NCBI GenBank assembly: GCA_946479835.1
Contig: CAMLHD010000010.1
Location: forward strand, 1-23,582
Length of the DNA: 23,582 nucleotides
Source of the DNA: an uncultured Candidatus Saccharibacteria bacterium
GTDB taxonomy: Bacteria; Patescibacteria; Saccharimonadia; Saccharimonadales; JACDBH01
Reading direction: 5' to 3'
In this document: in pieces, positions 15,111-22,781 of the stretch
Layout of the letters: the number at the start of each line of letters is the position of its first letter
Numbering within the stretch: the stretch's first letter is position 1
Position numbers and translations under genes: made by a program
Notes under the pieces: model-generated
What the model was told of the DNA's origin: nothing
Database searches by the model: none
Seen by the model: only the letters and a program-made list of their open reading frames with translations

Positions 15111-16226
15111 TCAATGCAGCGATATTACGACCTCGCCGTCGTCTTTACTGATCCGGTTGGCCTGTCTGGCGATGGTCGCGACGTTTAAATCATCGTTACG
15201 AGATAGGCCAAGTATAGCAGGATTAACACCTTCCTGTCCTTCGCCGGCAGGGTTTTTGGAACTCTGTTTGGCGGGCTTCTTAGGCTTGGGTATCAGGTGG
15301 CCTTCGCGATCATGTAATGGCTGAATAGTCTTGATGTGTTCGTTGTAGCGCTCGTACGCGCCCTTGCCTTCCTTGGTGAGCCGCTTAGCAAGCTGATGCT
15401 CGGCCTCGCTCTCCTCGGCGGCCGGATGGACATCGGTGCTGCCAGGCACAACGGTTGGCTGGCTCGGGAACATGGCGTAGTCGCTCGGCAACGGCCCTTG
15501 CGGCTGATTGGTCTGGCTCATGAACCAGTAGTTGGCCGGCGCTTGGCTATCGTTGGGGTCAAGATGCATCTTTTCGGCGGCCTGCTGTTTATGGGCCTGG
15601 GTCGAAGCCTTGACCAGCTTATCAAGATGCTGGGCAGTAGTGTTGCTGTTCTCATCCATGATATCGTCCGAAGCGGTGATGTCGGTCGGCGACACGTCCT
15701 GAGGCAGGCTCGAAGGCCCGATCAGGCGGTCGGAATCACTGCCAGTGCTCAGATAACCGGGCTCCGCGAACAGATTCGTGTTGATGTTCTTAACGGCCCA
15801 GCCGCGGCTGTCGAGCGTGTTCGCCAGAGCCGATAGCCGGCTTTTGACTTCGCCCTGCGACAAGCCGTTCGTATAGAGGTGCACTTCTCTTTTAGGCGCA
15901 GTGATGGTTACCAGTTGGCTCAAGCCGTCCTGATTCCAGATCCTAAGGTGGGGCTTAAGCAAAAAACGCAACCTAGCCAGCAGCCAGATATCGTTGGGCT
16001 GTTCGCGGCTGATGGGGGCTGCCATAAAGCCGAACAATATCATCGGCGGCACCAGCACGGTCAGGAACGGAATCTTTATGAATGTAGGCGTCGGGCTGCT
16101 GATTATCAGGAAGCCGACAAAGCCCAGGCCGATGGTTATGGCGGCAAAGACGAACTGCTTGAGCGTCAATGGCCCGAGCAGCTTGTCTTCGGCTTCGATG
16201 TCTTGCAGTACTTTATAGGTTGCCAT
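15111..16226 (-). CDS. PrgI-family T4SS membrane protein
   Basis: A 371-residue protein starting MATYKVLQDIEAEDKLLGPLTLKQF, the usual opening of PrgI-family proteins from Gram-positive-type T4SSs. Two adjacent helices lie at about 23-43 and 51-70, followed by ISREQPNDIWLLARLRFLLKP. The next ~60 residues (TAPKREVHLYTNGLSQGEVKSRL) form a small folded region. The rest (about 170-371) is hydrophilic, Gln/Pro/Lys-rich and probably disordered, far longer than typical PrgI proteins. PrgI is a VirB3-like partner of VirB4 in known systems, and here it lies two genes upstream of virB4. Confidence 0.85.
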   Translation of the reverse strand: MATYKVLQDIEAEDKLLGPLTLKQFVFAAITIGLGFVGFLIISSPTPTFIKIPFLTVLVPPMILFGFMAAPISREQPNDIWLLARLRFLLKPHLRIWNQDGLSQLVTITAPKREVHLYTNGLSQGEVKSRLSALANTLDSRGWAVKNINTNLFAEPGYLSTGSDSDRLIGPSSLPQDVSPTDITASDDIMDENSNTTAQHLDKLVKASTQAHKQQAAEKMHLDPNDSQAPANYWFMSQTNQPQGPLPSDYAMFPSQPTVVPGSTDVHPAAEESEAEHQLAKRLTKEGKGAYERYNEHIKTIQPLHDREGHLIPKPKKPAKQSSKNPAGEGQEGVNPAILGLSRNDDLNVATIARQANRISKDDGEVVISLH

Positions 16227-16237
16227 AAGCTATCCTG

Positions 16238-19054
16238 CTACGGTTCCTCCGGCGGCGGTGTGTTAAGCGCAGCGGCTTGATCGGCGGCGAACCTGGAACC
16301 ATACTCGCGGCGGTGATCCAGGAACGTCTGATGCCCATCTGGCTCCGGCGGACGAGCCCTGGCTTTTTCTACACGCTGACGGAAAGTTTCGGAAGTAGGA
16401 ACAACCGGGCCCGAAGCTCCACCACCCAAAGGTTCGGCAGCGGTAATCGTCCGGCCTAATACCCCTTGCGCCATTATTTGCGCGCTTTCAGGTGAGGTTG
16501 CGGCCATCTGGTCATAAATAGCAGCATATTTGGCGAGGGTGCGATCCACGGTCTCTCTATCACCCGTAGCATAAGCTGCGTCAATTTCAACATTCATAGC
16601 CGGCACAAGGCGTTCTATCATCTTAGGTTTGGCGGATATGATGGTGCGCGGATCCATGGTGCGCAAGGTTTCGCGGTCTTGACGCGCTGTTATGTCGTCT
16701 AAGCTTACGGCAGTACCAGCCACGATCGTCTGCCCCGTGGTCTTGTCTTGGTAGTCGCTTCGAACCTCGCCGGCATGCAGGTCGTTCATAGCATTCAATG
16801 ATGTTCCAAAGCCGCTGGCCACGAGATCTGGCCGGCGAGAACGCTCGGCTATGCCGCGGCTGGTGGCCAACATGCGGGCGGCCAAACCTCGGTCGTCGCC
16901 GGCGGTTTCGTTGATGGAGCGGTATAATTCGCCGATACCAGTGGCATAGCCGGTACCGGTGCCGGAAGTAGCAACGGTGGCAGCTATGTTATAGGCCTGG
17001 GCAGACATGCTGCGACGGGCTTCACGTACCATAGAAACGCCGTTTTCAACATCCTGGCCTTGATAGCCGCGGCGCTGGAAGAATTCGCGCATAGCTCCGT
17101 CAGACCCGTCATTATACGCGTCCACTACGTTGCCAGCCGCATCCTTGTACCGATACATACCGATCTTGCCGGCTTCAAGATAATCCTCATTGCCCTTTAT
17201 AGCCTGCAAGGCGGCATTCTTATCAAGCGCTTCCATGGCCTCGTCAAAGGCAGCGTTGTTCAGCGACGTGCCCATACGGGTCTTCATATGACGGGGATCG
17301 AATCCGGCGCGCCTGATATTGGCACCGGCTTCAATGCCGGTATTAAGACGTCCGCGGAAGGAGCCGGCTCTAGCGCCGCGGAAGAAGTTGCCGCTCTTGG
17401 CCCGCTCGTATTTGTGCTGCCTACCCTGCTTCATGCGGTCGAACAGGCCCTTTTCGCGGTCGTTGACCACGCCGGCTAGGTTAGCGAATATGCCGCCGGC
17501 AAACTTGAACGTCAGCGGAATCAGCACGTATGGCAGGATGTAGGCGCCAAGCACCATGATGGGTCCTAAGATACTGTCGTCAAAACCGCCATCGCGGGTG
17601 GAATCTATAATATAGGCGAAGATGCGGCCGACGGCTATCAGCACCATGATCAGCGGGAACATCAACAACAGTTTGCTGAAGGCACTCCACCACAGCTTCC
17701 AGGGCTTATCGTTGCCGGGGAAAATCCAGGCCAGGATGGCTATCGGTCCCAGCATTACCAGCGCCAAGATAAACATTTCCCGGGCCAGCAGCACCAAAAA
17801 GGCTGCCAGCACGAATAAGGCGATCGGTCCCAGGAACAGGAATAGAATTGCCACCAAGGCGATTGAGAACAAGCCGGTGGAAATAAACGAGCCGACGATG
17901 CCGCCCTCGAACAGATCGGCAATGCTGAGCGTGCCAACCGAGGCGCCGAACGGACCGGTCATCAAGCCTAGGATTCCGCCGCCGATAACATTGGTCAACT
18001 GGATCAAAAAGACGCAGACATACCACGAGAAAGTAATGAATATGGTGGCAAGTACCATGCGCGGCAAAGCGCGCTTGATTGTGTAGGCGCTGAAGACCTC
18101 AAAGCCCAAAGCCGTACCGATGACCATCAGCAGCATGGTGGGTATCAGCAAGATATAGGCAATGTTGCGGATATTGGACCAGGCCCGTTTGAGCTGCGGG
18201 TTGTCGTTGTACTTGTTTTCGTCTACTTCCAAAAGGGCTTGTATCTGAGTGTCCATCCAGCTGATAGCGCTGTCCATCAGTAAGATAACCGGACACAGGA
18301 TCCAGGACATGACACCGCCTCGGGCTTCACACGAGCGGTCGTCTTCTATGTTGCCGCCGCCATCTATAGGACTGCCCTGGCCCGGCTCCAGCGATTGATT
18401 ATCGGTGCTGCCCAGACGGATCTGGATGCGCTCGCCTTCCTGAGGGTCGCAGTTGCCGGCGTAGCGGACCACAAAAGTGGCCGTATCGGCCGATTCGGCC
18501 ACCACGCTGCTGCGGCAGTCGCCCTCCGTGGGGCTGAAAGTGTTTTCTATGCCCTGGGCTTCTTGGAAGATTCCATTTTGGAACACGTCATCTTCGTCGG
18601 CTATATAGGCTGCCCGGCCGAAGTTGCTGCTCTGGATGCCATCAACGGCTTGCAGCCGACCGCCGTCTACCCAGTGGAACCATACCCGGGCGTTCTCTGT
18701 CCTGGAAATCGTTATGTCATGGCCACCGGCCGTCTGGCATGAACCGGTCTCTGGGTGCCTGGTCTTAACTACCAGTTCGGCCGAAGCGAAGTTCGGGTTG
18801 TCGTTATAATCATTGTTAAAACCCTTTATAACACTGGTACAATCGTCGACGCCATCCAAGAAGTAATCCATGCTGTCGCCGACCCGGTTATCTATATAGT
18901 TGTCGTCGCCTATCTTGATGGTGGCCGCGTCAACCCACTCGACGGCGTGGTCGGCGCTAACTCGTCCTGTTAATACGCTGGCAATCGGCAGCACAAGAAA
19001 GAACAGATACGCTGCGAGCAATAAAAGATTAGGAACAGGTTTTTTTATCGACAT
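16238..19054 (-). CDS. VirB6/TrbL-like polytopic T4SS channel protein with large soluble C-terminal region
   Basis: A 938-residue protein from the ATG at 19054 (MSIKKPVPNLLLLAAYLFF). A signal-like helix is followed by about 220 exported residues with several Cys (CTSV, GSCQT, GDCRSS, NCDPQ). Then come roughly seven or eight hydrophobic segments between about 250 and 550, including RNIAYILLIPTMLLMVIGTALG and the long FLFLGPIALFVLAAFLVLLAREMFILALVMLGPI stretch (shown here only in part by its start), which matches the TrbL/VirB6 pattern. The last ~370 residues are soluble and Ala/Arg/Glu-rich. A TTG 13 codons upstream is possible. No clear ribosome site is seen. First gene of the leftward operon. 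Confidence 0.85.
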   Translation of the reverse strand: MSIKKPVPNLLLLAAYLFFLVLPIASVLTGRVSADHAVEWVDAATIKIGDDNYIDNRVGDSMDYFLDGVDDCTSVIKGFNNDYNDNPNFASAELVVKTRHPETGSCQTAGGHDITISRTENARVWFHWVDGGRLQAVDGIQSSNFGRAAYIADEDDVFQNGIFQEAQGIENTFSPTEGDCRSSVVAESADTATFVVRYAGNCDPQEGERIQIRLGSTDNQSLEPGQGSPIDGGGNIEDDRSCEARGGVMSWILCPVILLMDSAISWMDTQIQALLEVDENKYNDNPQLKRAWSNIRNIAYILLIPTMLLMVIGTALGFEVFSAYTIKRALPRMVLATIFITFSWYVCVFLIQLTNVIGGGILGLMTGPFGASVGTLSIADLFEGGIVGSFISTGLFSIALVAILFLFLGPIALFVLAAFLVLLAREMFILALVMLGPIAILAWIFPGNDKPWKLWWSAFSKLLLMFPLIMVLIAVGRIFAYIIDSTRDGGFDDSILGPIMVLGAYILPYVLIPLTFKFAGGIFANLAGVVNDREKGLFDRMKQGRQHKYERAKSGNFFRGARAGSFRGRLNTGIEAGANIRRAGFDPRHMKTRMGTSLNNAAFDEAMEALDKNAALQAIKGNEDYLEAGKIGMYRYKDAAGNVVDAYNDGSDGAMREFFQRRGYQGQDVENGVSMVREARRSMSAQAYNIAATVATSGTGTGYATGIGELYRSINETAGDDRGLAARMLATSRGIAERSRRPDLVASGFGTSLNAMNDLHAGEVRSDYQDKTTGQTIVAGTAVSLDDITARQDRETLRTMDPRTIISAKPKMIERLVPAMNVEIDAAYATGDRETVDRTLAKYAAIYDQMAATSPESAQIMAQGVLGRTITAAEPLGGGASGPVVPTSETFRQRVEKARARPPEPDGHQTFLDHRREYGSRFAADQAAALNTPPPEEP

Positions 19055-19086
19055 AACATTTATGTTAATGATAACACAGGTGTTAA
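19055..19086 (-). promoter_or_regulatory. Paired palindromes over a candidate promoter of the T4SS operon
   Basis: Two 12-base palindromes share the half-site AACAY/RTGTT: AACATTTATGTT at 19055-19066 and AACACAGGTGTT at 19073-19084. Their centres are 18 bases apart, nearly two helical turns. On the minus strand TTAACA and CATAAA, 16 bases apart, fall inside the two palindromes and could be -35 and -10. That promoter would give an almost leaderless transcript for the ATG at 19054. The repeated dyads look like a repressor or activator site; the regulator is not known. Confidence 0.45.
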
Positions 19087-19090
19087 GCCT

Positions 19091-19124
19091 CAAAACTAAA
19101 ACAGACCCCAGTTACGGGGTCTGT
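19091..19124 (-). terminator. Intrinsic terminator of the 393-residue protein gene
   Basis: A strong 9-bp GC-rich stem, ACAGACCCC / GGGGTCTGT with a 6-nt loop, at 19101-19124. On the minus strand it is followed by TTTTAGTTTT. It lies 23 bases after the leftward gene ending at 19148 and just before the T4SS operon, separating the two transcripts. The plus strand also has a T-rich run after the stem (TTATTTAATA), so it could act both ways. Confidence 0.8.
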
Positions 19125-19147
19125 TTATTTAATATAGTAGACGGATT

Positions 19148-20329
19148 TTACGAATGCGTAGGGATGTAATTGAAGTTTATGCTATTGACGCTTAACTGGC
19201 CGTCACGAGGGCCGATTACCATCGACAACTGGTCGAATACGGCGCCGCGGCCGGTGAAATCTTCGTCTACGCCCTGCAGGATCCAGTCGCCCTGCCATTC
19301 ATTGTTGCCGAATGAGTCACTCAGCCGCTCTAAGAACAGAGTGCCGCCGACCAATTCGACGGTAATCTGGCCGTTCTCTTCGCGGACCTCGAACTCAGCC
19401 GGATCATACGGATGGCCGAAGATAGTAGCCTGCCAGTCGCCGCTGTCATCACCACGAAAATCCAATACTTGCTGGCGTAGGTCGTTCAAAAAACCGACCC
19501 GGACATCAGGATTAAGGGTAAAGGCATTGCCTGTGGCTTCGTTTCCGCCGGTGGCATGAGCGGCTACCAGGTTAAGAGCGGTTTTGACCAGCATTTCCGG
19601 CGAGCTGCCGTCCAGGCTTGGTACGACTTCAGTTGCGCCGCTGGGGCGGGTAAATTCTATGGGGTTAGCGCCCGGCTGCAGGCCCTGCAGACCGACAATC
19701 TCAACCGCGCCGAGTAAAGGCGCTTCCGGAGTCAGAGTTGTAGTGGTTTCCGGCGCTGTAGTGGTAGTCTGTTGCGCGTCAGTGGTAGTTGGGCGCGGTA
19801 CAGTGGTGGGAGCCGGTACGGCCGGCGCGGTTTCGGCCGGGGCTTCAGTGGGGGGAACTACTACCGGATCTTCTGGCTCAGCCGTTGTGGCTTCCGGGGA
19901 TGGATCACCGGCAGCGGCCGGAGTAGCTTCGGTTTCGGTCTCGCCTTCGCCTCCCGAGCGGGTGCCTATGACCAAAGCAGCCGTACCGATACCGGCAAGG
20001 GCCGCTACGGTAGCGATTACACGGCCAGCACGGCGTCCGCGCTTTGGTGTTTCAGGGGATGCGCCTAGCGCGGTTATAGGAGTCGTTTTATCGGGGGTTT
20101 TTGTCGGAGCTACAGCAGTAGCGGGCGCTATGGCCTCAGCAGTAGCGGGCGCTTCATAAATACCTTCCCTGAGCGGGCCGACGCCCTCTTCTACAGGTTG
20201 TTCATTCAGGCTGCCGGGTAAATTGCCGGAGTGGGCAATCTGCTCAGGAGCTGGTGGCTGCCACGGCGAACCAACCGATTGGCTTCCGGGTGTTTGATCT
20301 TGGTTGGGGTCGCGGTCGATGCTTGTCAT
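19148..20329 (-). CDS. Single-pass membrane protein with Thr/Pro-rich linker, unknown function
   Basis: A 393-residue protein I do not recognise. Residues 1-100 are a Pro/Ala-rich cytoplasmic region with an 8-residue repeat (APATAEAI / APATAVAP). RGRRAGRV precedes one helix at about 103-122. The exported part starts with a low-complexity linker (about 123-205) full of Thr, Pro, Glu and Ala, resembling a wall-spanning stalk. The last ~185 residues look folded, with alternating strands and no Cys. It is transcribed alone: a candidate promoter lies upstream and a terminator downstream. It sits between the channel operon and the pilin array, so a surface or regulatory role in the same machine is possible. 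The ribosome site is weak (GAGG 14 bases before the ATG). Confidence 0.8.
   Translation of the reverse strand: MTSIDRDPNQDQTPGSQSVGSPWQPPAPEQIAHSGNLPGSLNEQPVEEGVGPLREGIYEAPATAEAIAPATAVAPTKTPDKTTPITALGASPETPKRGRRAGRVIATVAALAGIGTAALVIGTRSGGEGETETEATPAAAGDPSPEATTAEPEDPVVVPPTEAPAETAPAVPAPTTVPRPTTTDAQQTTTTAPETTTTLTPEAPLLGAVEIVGLQGLQPGANPIEFTRPSGATEVVPSLDGSSPEMLVKTALNLVAAHATGGNEATGNAFTLNPDVRVGFLNDLRQQVLDFRGDDSGDWQATIFGHPYDPAEFEVREENGQITVELVGGTLFLERLSDSFGNNEWQGDWILQGVDEDFTGRGAVFDQLSMVIGPRDGQLSVNSINFNYIPTHS
20113..20153. repeat. Two-copy 17-base direct repeat inside the 393-residue protein gene
   Basis: CAGCAGTAGCGGGCGCT occurs at 20113-20129 and again at 20137-20153, a 24-base period. It encodes the repeated APATA unit in the cytoplasmic Pro/Ala-rich region. 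The in-frame period suggests copy-number change by slippage without frame loss. Confidence 0.9.
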
Positions 20330-20364
20330 AACTTTAAGCGCTTCCTCACGGTTTAACTTGCTTT

Positions 20365-20393
20365 ATTATCGCATATTTATCTTAAAAAAGCAA
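20365..20393 (-). promoter_or_regulatory. Candidate promoter of the 393-residue protein gene
   Basis: Read on the minus strand: TTGCTT, a 17-base spacer, then GATAAT with an upstream TGC, giving an extended -10. Predicted transcription starts about 30 bases before the ATG at 20329. It is divergent from the pilin-array promoter in the same 237-base gap. Confidence 0.55.
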
Positions 20394-20514
20394 TAGCTTT
20401 ATTGTATTCTGACACCGTCGGCGTAAATGTGCTTCCTCCTAAGAATACGATATATCAAGTACCAGCTCCTTGCCTGTAATAATTATCACCTCCTCTACCC
20501 TGTCCAGGCGCACT

Positions 20515-20544
20515 TTGACCGTAAGCTGGCAGATAAGGTAAAAT
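20515..20544 (+). promoter_or_regulatory. Candidate promoter of the pilin array
   Basis: TTGACC at 20515-20520 and TAAAAT at 20539-20544 with an 18-base spacer form a sigma70-like promoter. Predicted transcription begins about 16 bases before the ATG at 20567, so the leader is short and no Shine-Dalgarno is visible. Confidence 0.6.
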
Positions 20545-20566
20545 GATTGCTAAGTAGATATATAAA

Positions 20567-21046
20567 ATGACCAAGATACAAAAACTGTTAATTTTGTCCT
20601 TAGCCTTGTTCCTGCCCCTCTTCGCAGTGGTGTTGCCGCCGCAGCCGGCGGCCGCCCAGTGCGGCTCGCCTGATGCCTGCGAGCAAGCCGCCGAAGCCTG
20701 CCGCAACGGCGGCGGAACTTGGGACGGAACAGCTGGGCGCTGTATCGAGAGCGAAGGCGCGCAGATGAACTTTGTCGAGAACGACTGCAACGAAGACGTC
20801 ATCAACCAGGACAACTGCGGCATCATCGGTTATATCGTCTTAATCATCAATGTGTTATCAGCGCTAGTCGGCGCGGTCATCGTAATCTCCTTGATAGTAG
20901 CCGGCATCCAGTATTCCACCTCTGGCGCCGACCCGCAAAAAGTCAGCGCGGCCAAGAACCGGATCCGCAATGCCGTCATCGCGTTGGTTTTCTTCATCTT
21001 CTCTTATGCCTTCTTGAACTACCTGGTGCCGGGAGGAGTCTTGTAA
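20567..21046 (+). CDS. T4SS-pilin-like protein 1, Cys-rich
   Basis: A 159-residue secreted two-helix protein. A signal peptide (about 1-30) ends AAA before Gln31. The exported segment has six Cys, opening QCGSPDACEQAAEAC, then GGGTWDGTAGRC. Two helices (about 85-112 and 130-152) flank the conserved loop SGADPQKVSAAKNRIRNAVIAL, the array's family signature. This is VirB2/TrbC-like pilin topology as found in the T4SS_pilin family of CPR bacteria. First gene of the array; its stop overlaps the next start (TAATG). Confidence 0.85.
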   Translation: MTKIQKLLILSLALFLPLFAVVLPPQPAAAQCGSPDACEQAAEACRNGGGTWDGTAGRCIESEGAQMNFVENDCNEDVINQDNCGIIGYIVLIINVLSALVGAVIVISLIVAGIQYSTSGADPQKVSAAKNRIRNAVIALVFFIFSYAFLNYLVPGGVL

Positions 21047-21627
21047 TGAAGCGGCTTATCCTTTTAGGCGGCATTTTGATGCTGGCTTTAGGAACTGCAG
21101 CCGGATTCATGCCGGCTCAAGTCTCTGCCCAATGCGGCTCGCCTGATGCCTGCGAGCGAGCGGCTGATTCGTGCCTGGAAGGCGGCGGCAGCTGGGATGG
21201 CAATACCGGCCGCTGTATCGAGGATGAATGTAGCGGCTCCGGCAGTTTCTTGGGCTTGCCCACCTGGTACAAGTACCTCGATATGGGCGAAGTCGTTGAA
21301 CGCGACCAGAACGGACAGTCGGTGGTGGTTGACGAATGCGGCGTTATCGGCCCGGTTTATACCAGCGGACCCCAGGAGGGTAATATCAACTGGCAGGCGG
21401 CCAGCGGCCGTATCGCATTGGCGATCATAGAAATCCTACTCCGTCTGGCGGCGCTGGCAGCGGTAGCTTATGTCATGTATGGTGGATTCAGGTTTATTAC
21501 TACCCAGGGCGACCCCGAAGGCGCCAAGAATGCACGTAATACTATCCTTAACGGTTTGATAGGCCTGGTTATCAGTATGATAGCCACCGGTGCCGTCGCT
21601 TTTATAGCTAATACATTGACGTCATGA
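21046..21627 (+). CDS. T4SS-pilin-like protein 2, Cys-rich
   Basis: A 193-residue protein beginning MKRLILLGGILMLALG, with a signal peptide ending VSA before QCGSPDACE. It shares the Cys module of its neighbour (QCGSPDACERAADSC, then GGGSWDGNTGRCIE) and also has six exported Cys, but an insert of about 35 residues precedes the first pilin helix. The loop reads TQGDPEGAKNARNTILNGLIGL between the two helices. The start chosen at 21046 overlaps the upstream stop and begins at the signal peptide; the frame is open further upstream but that part overlaps protein 1. Stop and next start overlap as ATGA. Confidence 0.85.
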   Translation: MKRLILLGGILMLALGTAAGFMPAQVSAQCGSPDACERAADSCLEGGGSWDGNTGRCIEDECSGSGSFLGLPTWYKYLDMGEVVERDQNGQSVVVDECGVIGPVYTSGPQEGNINWQAASGRIALAIIEILLRLAALAAVAYVMYGGFRFITTQGDPEGAKNARNTILNGLIGLVISMIATGAVAFIANTLTS

Positions 21628-21917
21628 GCCATATATTAAGAACCCTAGCCCAAGTGAGCATCAACCCCAACGAGCTTGAAGTGCCTAAGAACGCGCTGAC
21701 CGACAGCCGGATTACCGAGGGCCTGCAGATCTTCTTCGGTATCGCCGCGGCGGTAGCAGTGCTGATGATAGCCATCAGCGCTCTTCGCATGGTTATCTCA
21801 AGGGGTGATCCCCAGGCCGTCCATAAAGCCCGCGATGCCATAATCTATGCTTCTATCGGCCTAGCCATAACCATGTCGGCCTTCGTAATCGTAACTTTCG
21901 TAGTGGAGCGGGTATAA
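21624..21917 (+). CDS. T4SS-pilin-like protein 3, without signal peptide
   Basis: A 97-residue paralog with two helices (about 33-57 and 73-94) and the loop SRGDPQAVHKARDAIIYASIGL. The N-terminus (MSHILRTLAQVSINPNELEV) is not a signal peptide, and there is no Cys, unlike all the others in the array. It may insert without cleavage, giving a structural variant such as a base or cap subunit; that is inference. Both ends overlap its neighbours by 1-4 bases, so it is translated as part of the chain. Confidence 0.82.
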   Translation: MSHILRTLAQVSINPNELEVPKNALTDSRITEGLQIFFGIAAAVAVLMIAISALRMVISRGDPQAVHKARDAIIYASIGLAITMSAFVIVTFVVERV

Positions 21918-22294
21918 TGAAGCGCCGGATACTACTATTCTTAGCTATCCTTGCCCTGCCCCTGGCCATTGCTGCTCCAGTATCGGCTCAGTTTGATCCG
22001 TTCGAAAAGGTCTGCGAAAACGGCAACATAGATGCTACCGCCTGCGAAGCCCAAAGCGGCAACCCGATCTCGGGTGAAGAAGGCGTGCTGATGAGAGTGG
22101 TCGAGATACTGGCCCTACTTGTGGGCATGGCTTCAGTGGTAATGGTGATCTTGGGCGGACTTAAGTACGTAACCTCCGGCGGCGACGCCAATTCCATCAG
22201 CAGCGCTAAGAACACAATCCTCTACGCTCTGGTCGGATTGGGCGTCTTCGCTATTTCGGAAATCATCATTTATTTTGTAATCGGCAGGTTATAA
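21917..22294 (+). CDS. T4SS-pilin-like protein 4
   Basis: A 125-residue pilin-like protein. The signal peptide ends PVSA before QFDPFEKVC. Two Cys nine residues apart lie in the exported segment (CENGNIDATAC). The helices surround SGGDANSISSAKNTILYALVGL. The ATG overlaps the upstream stop (TAATG), with GGAG ahead of it. The loop and the DNA coding for it are very close to those of protein 5, suggesting duplication. Confidence 0.85.
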   Translation: MKRRILLFLAILALPLAIAAPVSAQFDPFEKVCENGNIDATACEAQSGNPISGEEGVLMRVVEILALLVGMASVVMVILGGLKYVTSGGDANSISSAKNTILYALVGLGVFAISEIIIYFVIGRL

Positions 22295-22303
22295 GGAGAA
22301 AAA

Positions 22304-22699
22304 ATGAAAAAACTAAAACAAATAATGCTTTCGGTCGTGGCCTTGGGACTAACAGCCCTGCCCCTGGTTCCGGCCGCCAGCGTTTCAGCCCAAATAAGCG
22401 ACGCCGACAAAGAAGCGGCCTGTGCCGGCTTGGGTGCGGCTGGAAGAGGCTGTAATACGGTTGATGCCGAGAGCGAAGTCAGCAGCCTGGTAGTGACGGT
22501 AGTAGATATCCTGTCGCTGATTGTCGGCGCGGCCTCGGTCGTCATGCTGATCATCGGCGGCTTCCGCTACGTCATATCCGGCGGCGACGCCAATTCCATC
22601 AGCGCCGCAAAGAACACCATCCTCTACGCCATTGTCGGTCTGGTGATAGTTGCCCTGGCACAGTTCATCGTCAGATTCGTCCTGAACCGGGTCACTTAA
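22304..22699 (+). CDS. T4SS-pilin-like protein 5
   Basis: A 131-residue pilin-like protein. Signal peptide MKKLKQIMLSVVALGL ends SVSA before QISDAD. Two exported Cys are again nine residues apart. The loop is SGGDANSISAAKNTILYAIVGL, then VIVALAQFIVRFVLNRV. AAGGAG sits six bases before the ATG. It follows protein 4 by nine bases and is probably the last gene of the first array transcript, as a new promoter candidate follows. Confidence 0.86.
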   Translation: MKKLKQIMLSVVALGLTALPLVPAASVSAQISDADKEAACAGLGAAGRGCNTVDAESEVSSLVVTVVDILSLIVGAASVVMLIIGGFRYVISGGDANSISAAKNTILYAIVGLVIVALAQFIVRFVLNRVT

Positions 22700-22714
22700 A
22701 GATGCGGCGCAGGC

Positions 22715-22744
22715 TTGTAAAAACCCTTTGAAGGGTGGTATAAA
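22715..22744 (+). promoter_or_regulatory. Candidate promoter with palindromic spacer before pilin-like gene 6
   Basis: TTGTAA (22715-22720), an 18-base spacer and TATAAA (22739-22744) preceded by TGG, an extended -10. The spacer contains ACCCTT-TG-AAGGGT (22723-22736), a 6-2-6 inverted repeat in the classic operator position. Predicted start about 30 bases before the GTG at 22782. Confidence 0.5.
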
Positions 22745-22781
22745 TAGGTTAAATAAGCAAAGTAAACAAAGGAAAACAGCA

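Noticed and set aside
20384..20402. AAAGC/GCTTT mini-hairpin with a T-run on the minus strand
   Set aside because: Only 5 bp of stem and it overlaps the -35 of the promoter candidate there.
20719..21045. 109-codon upstream extension of pilin-like protein 2
   Set aside because: It runs in another frame through pilin-like gene 1 and reads as Arg/His-rich shadow sequence; the signal peptide begins at 21046.
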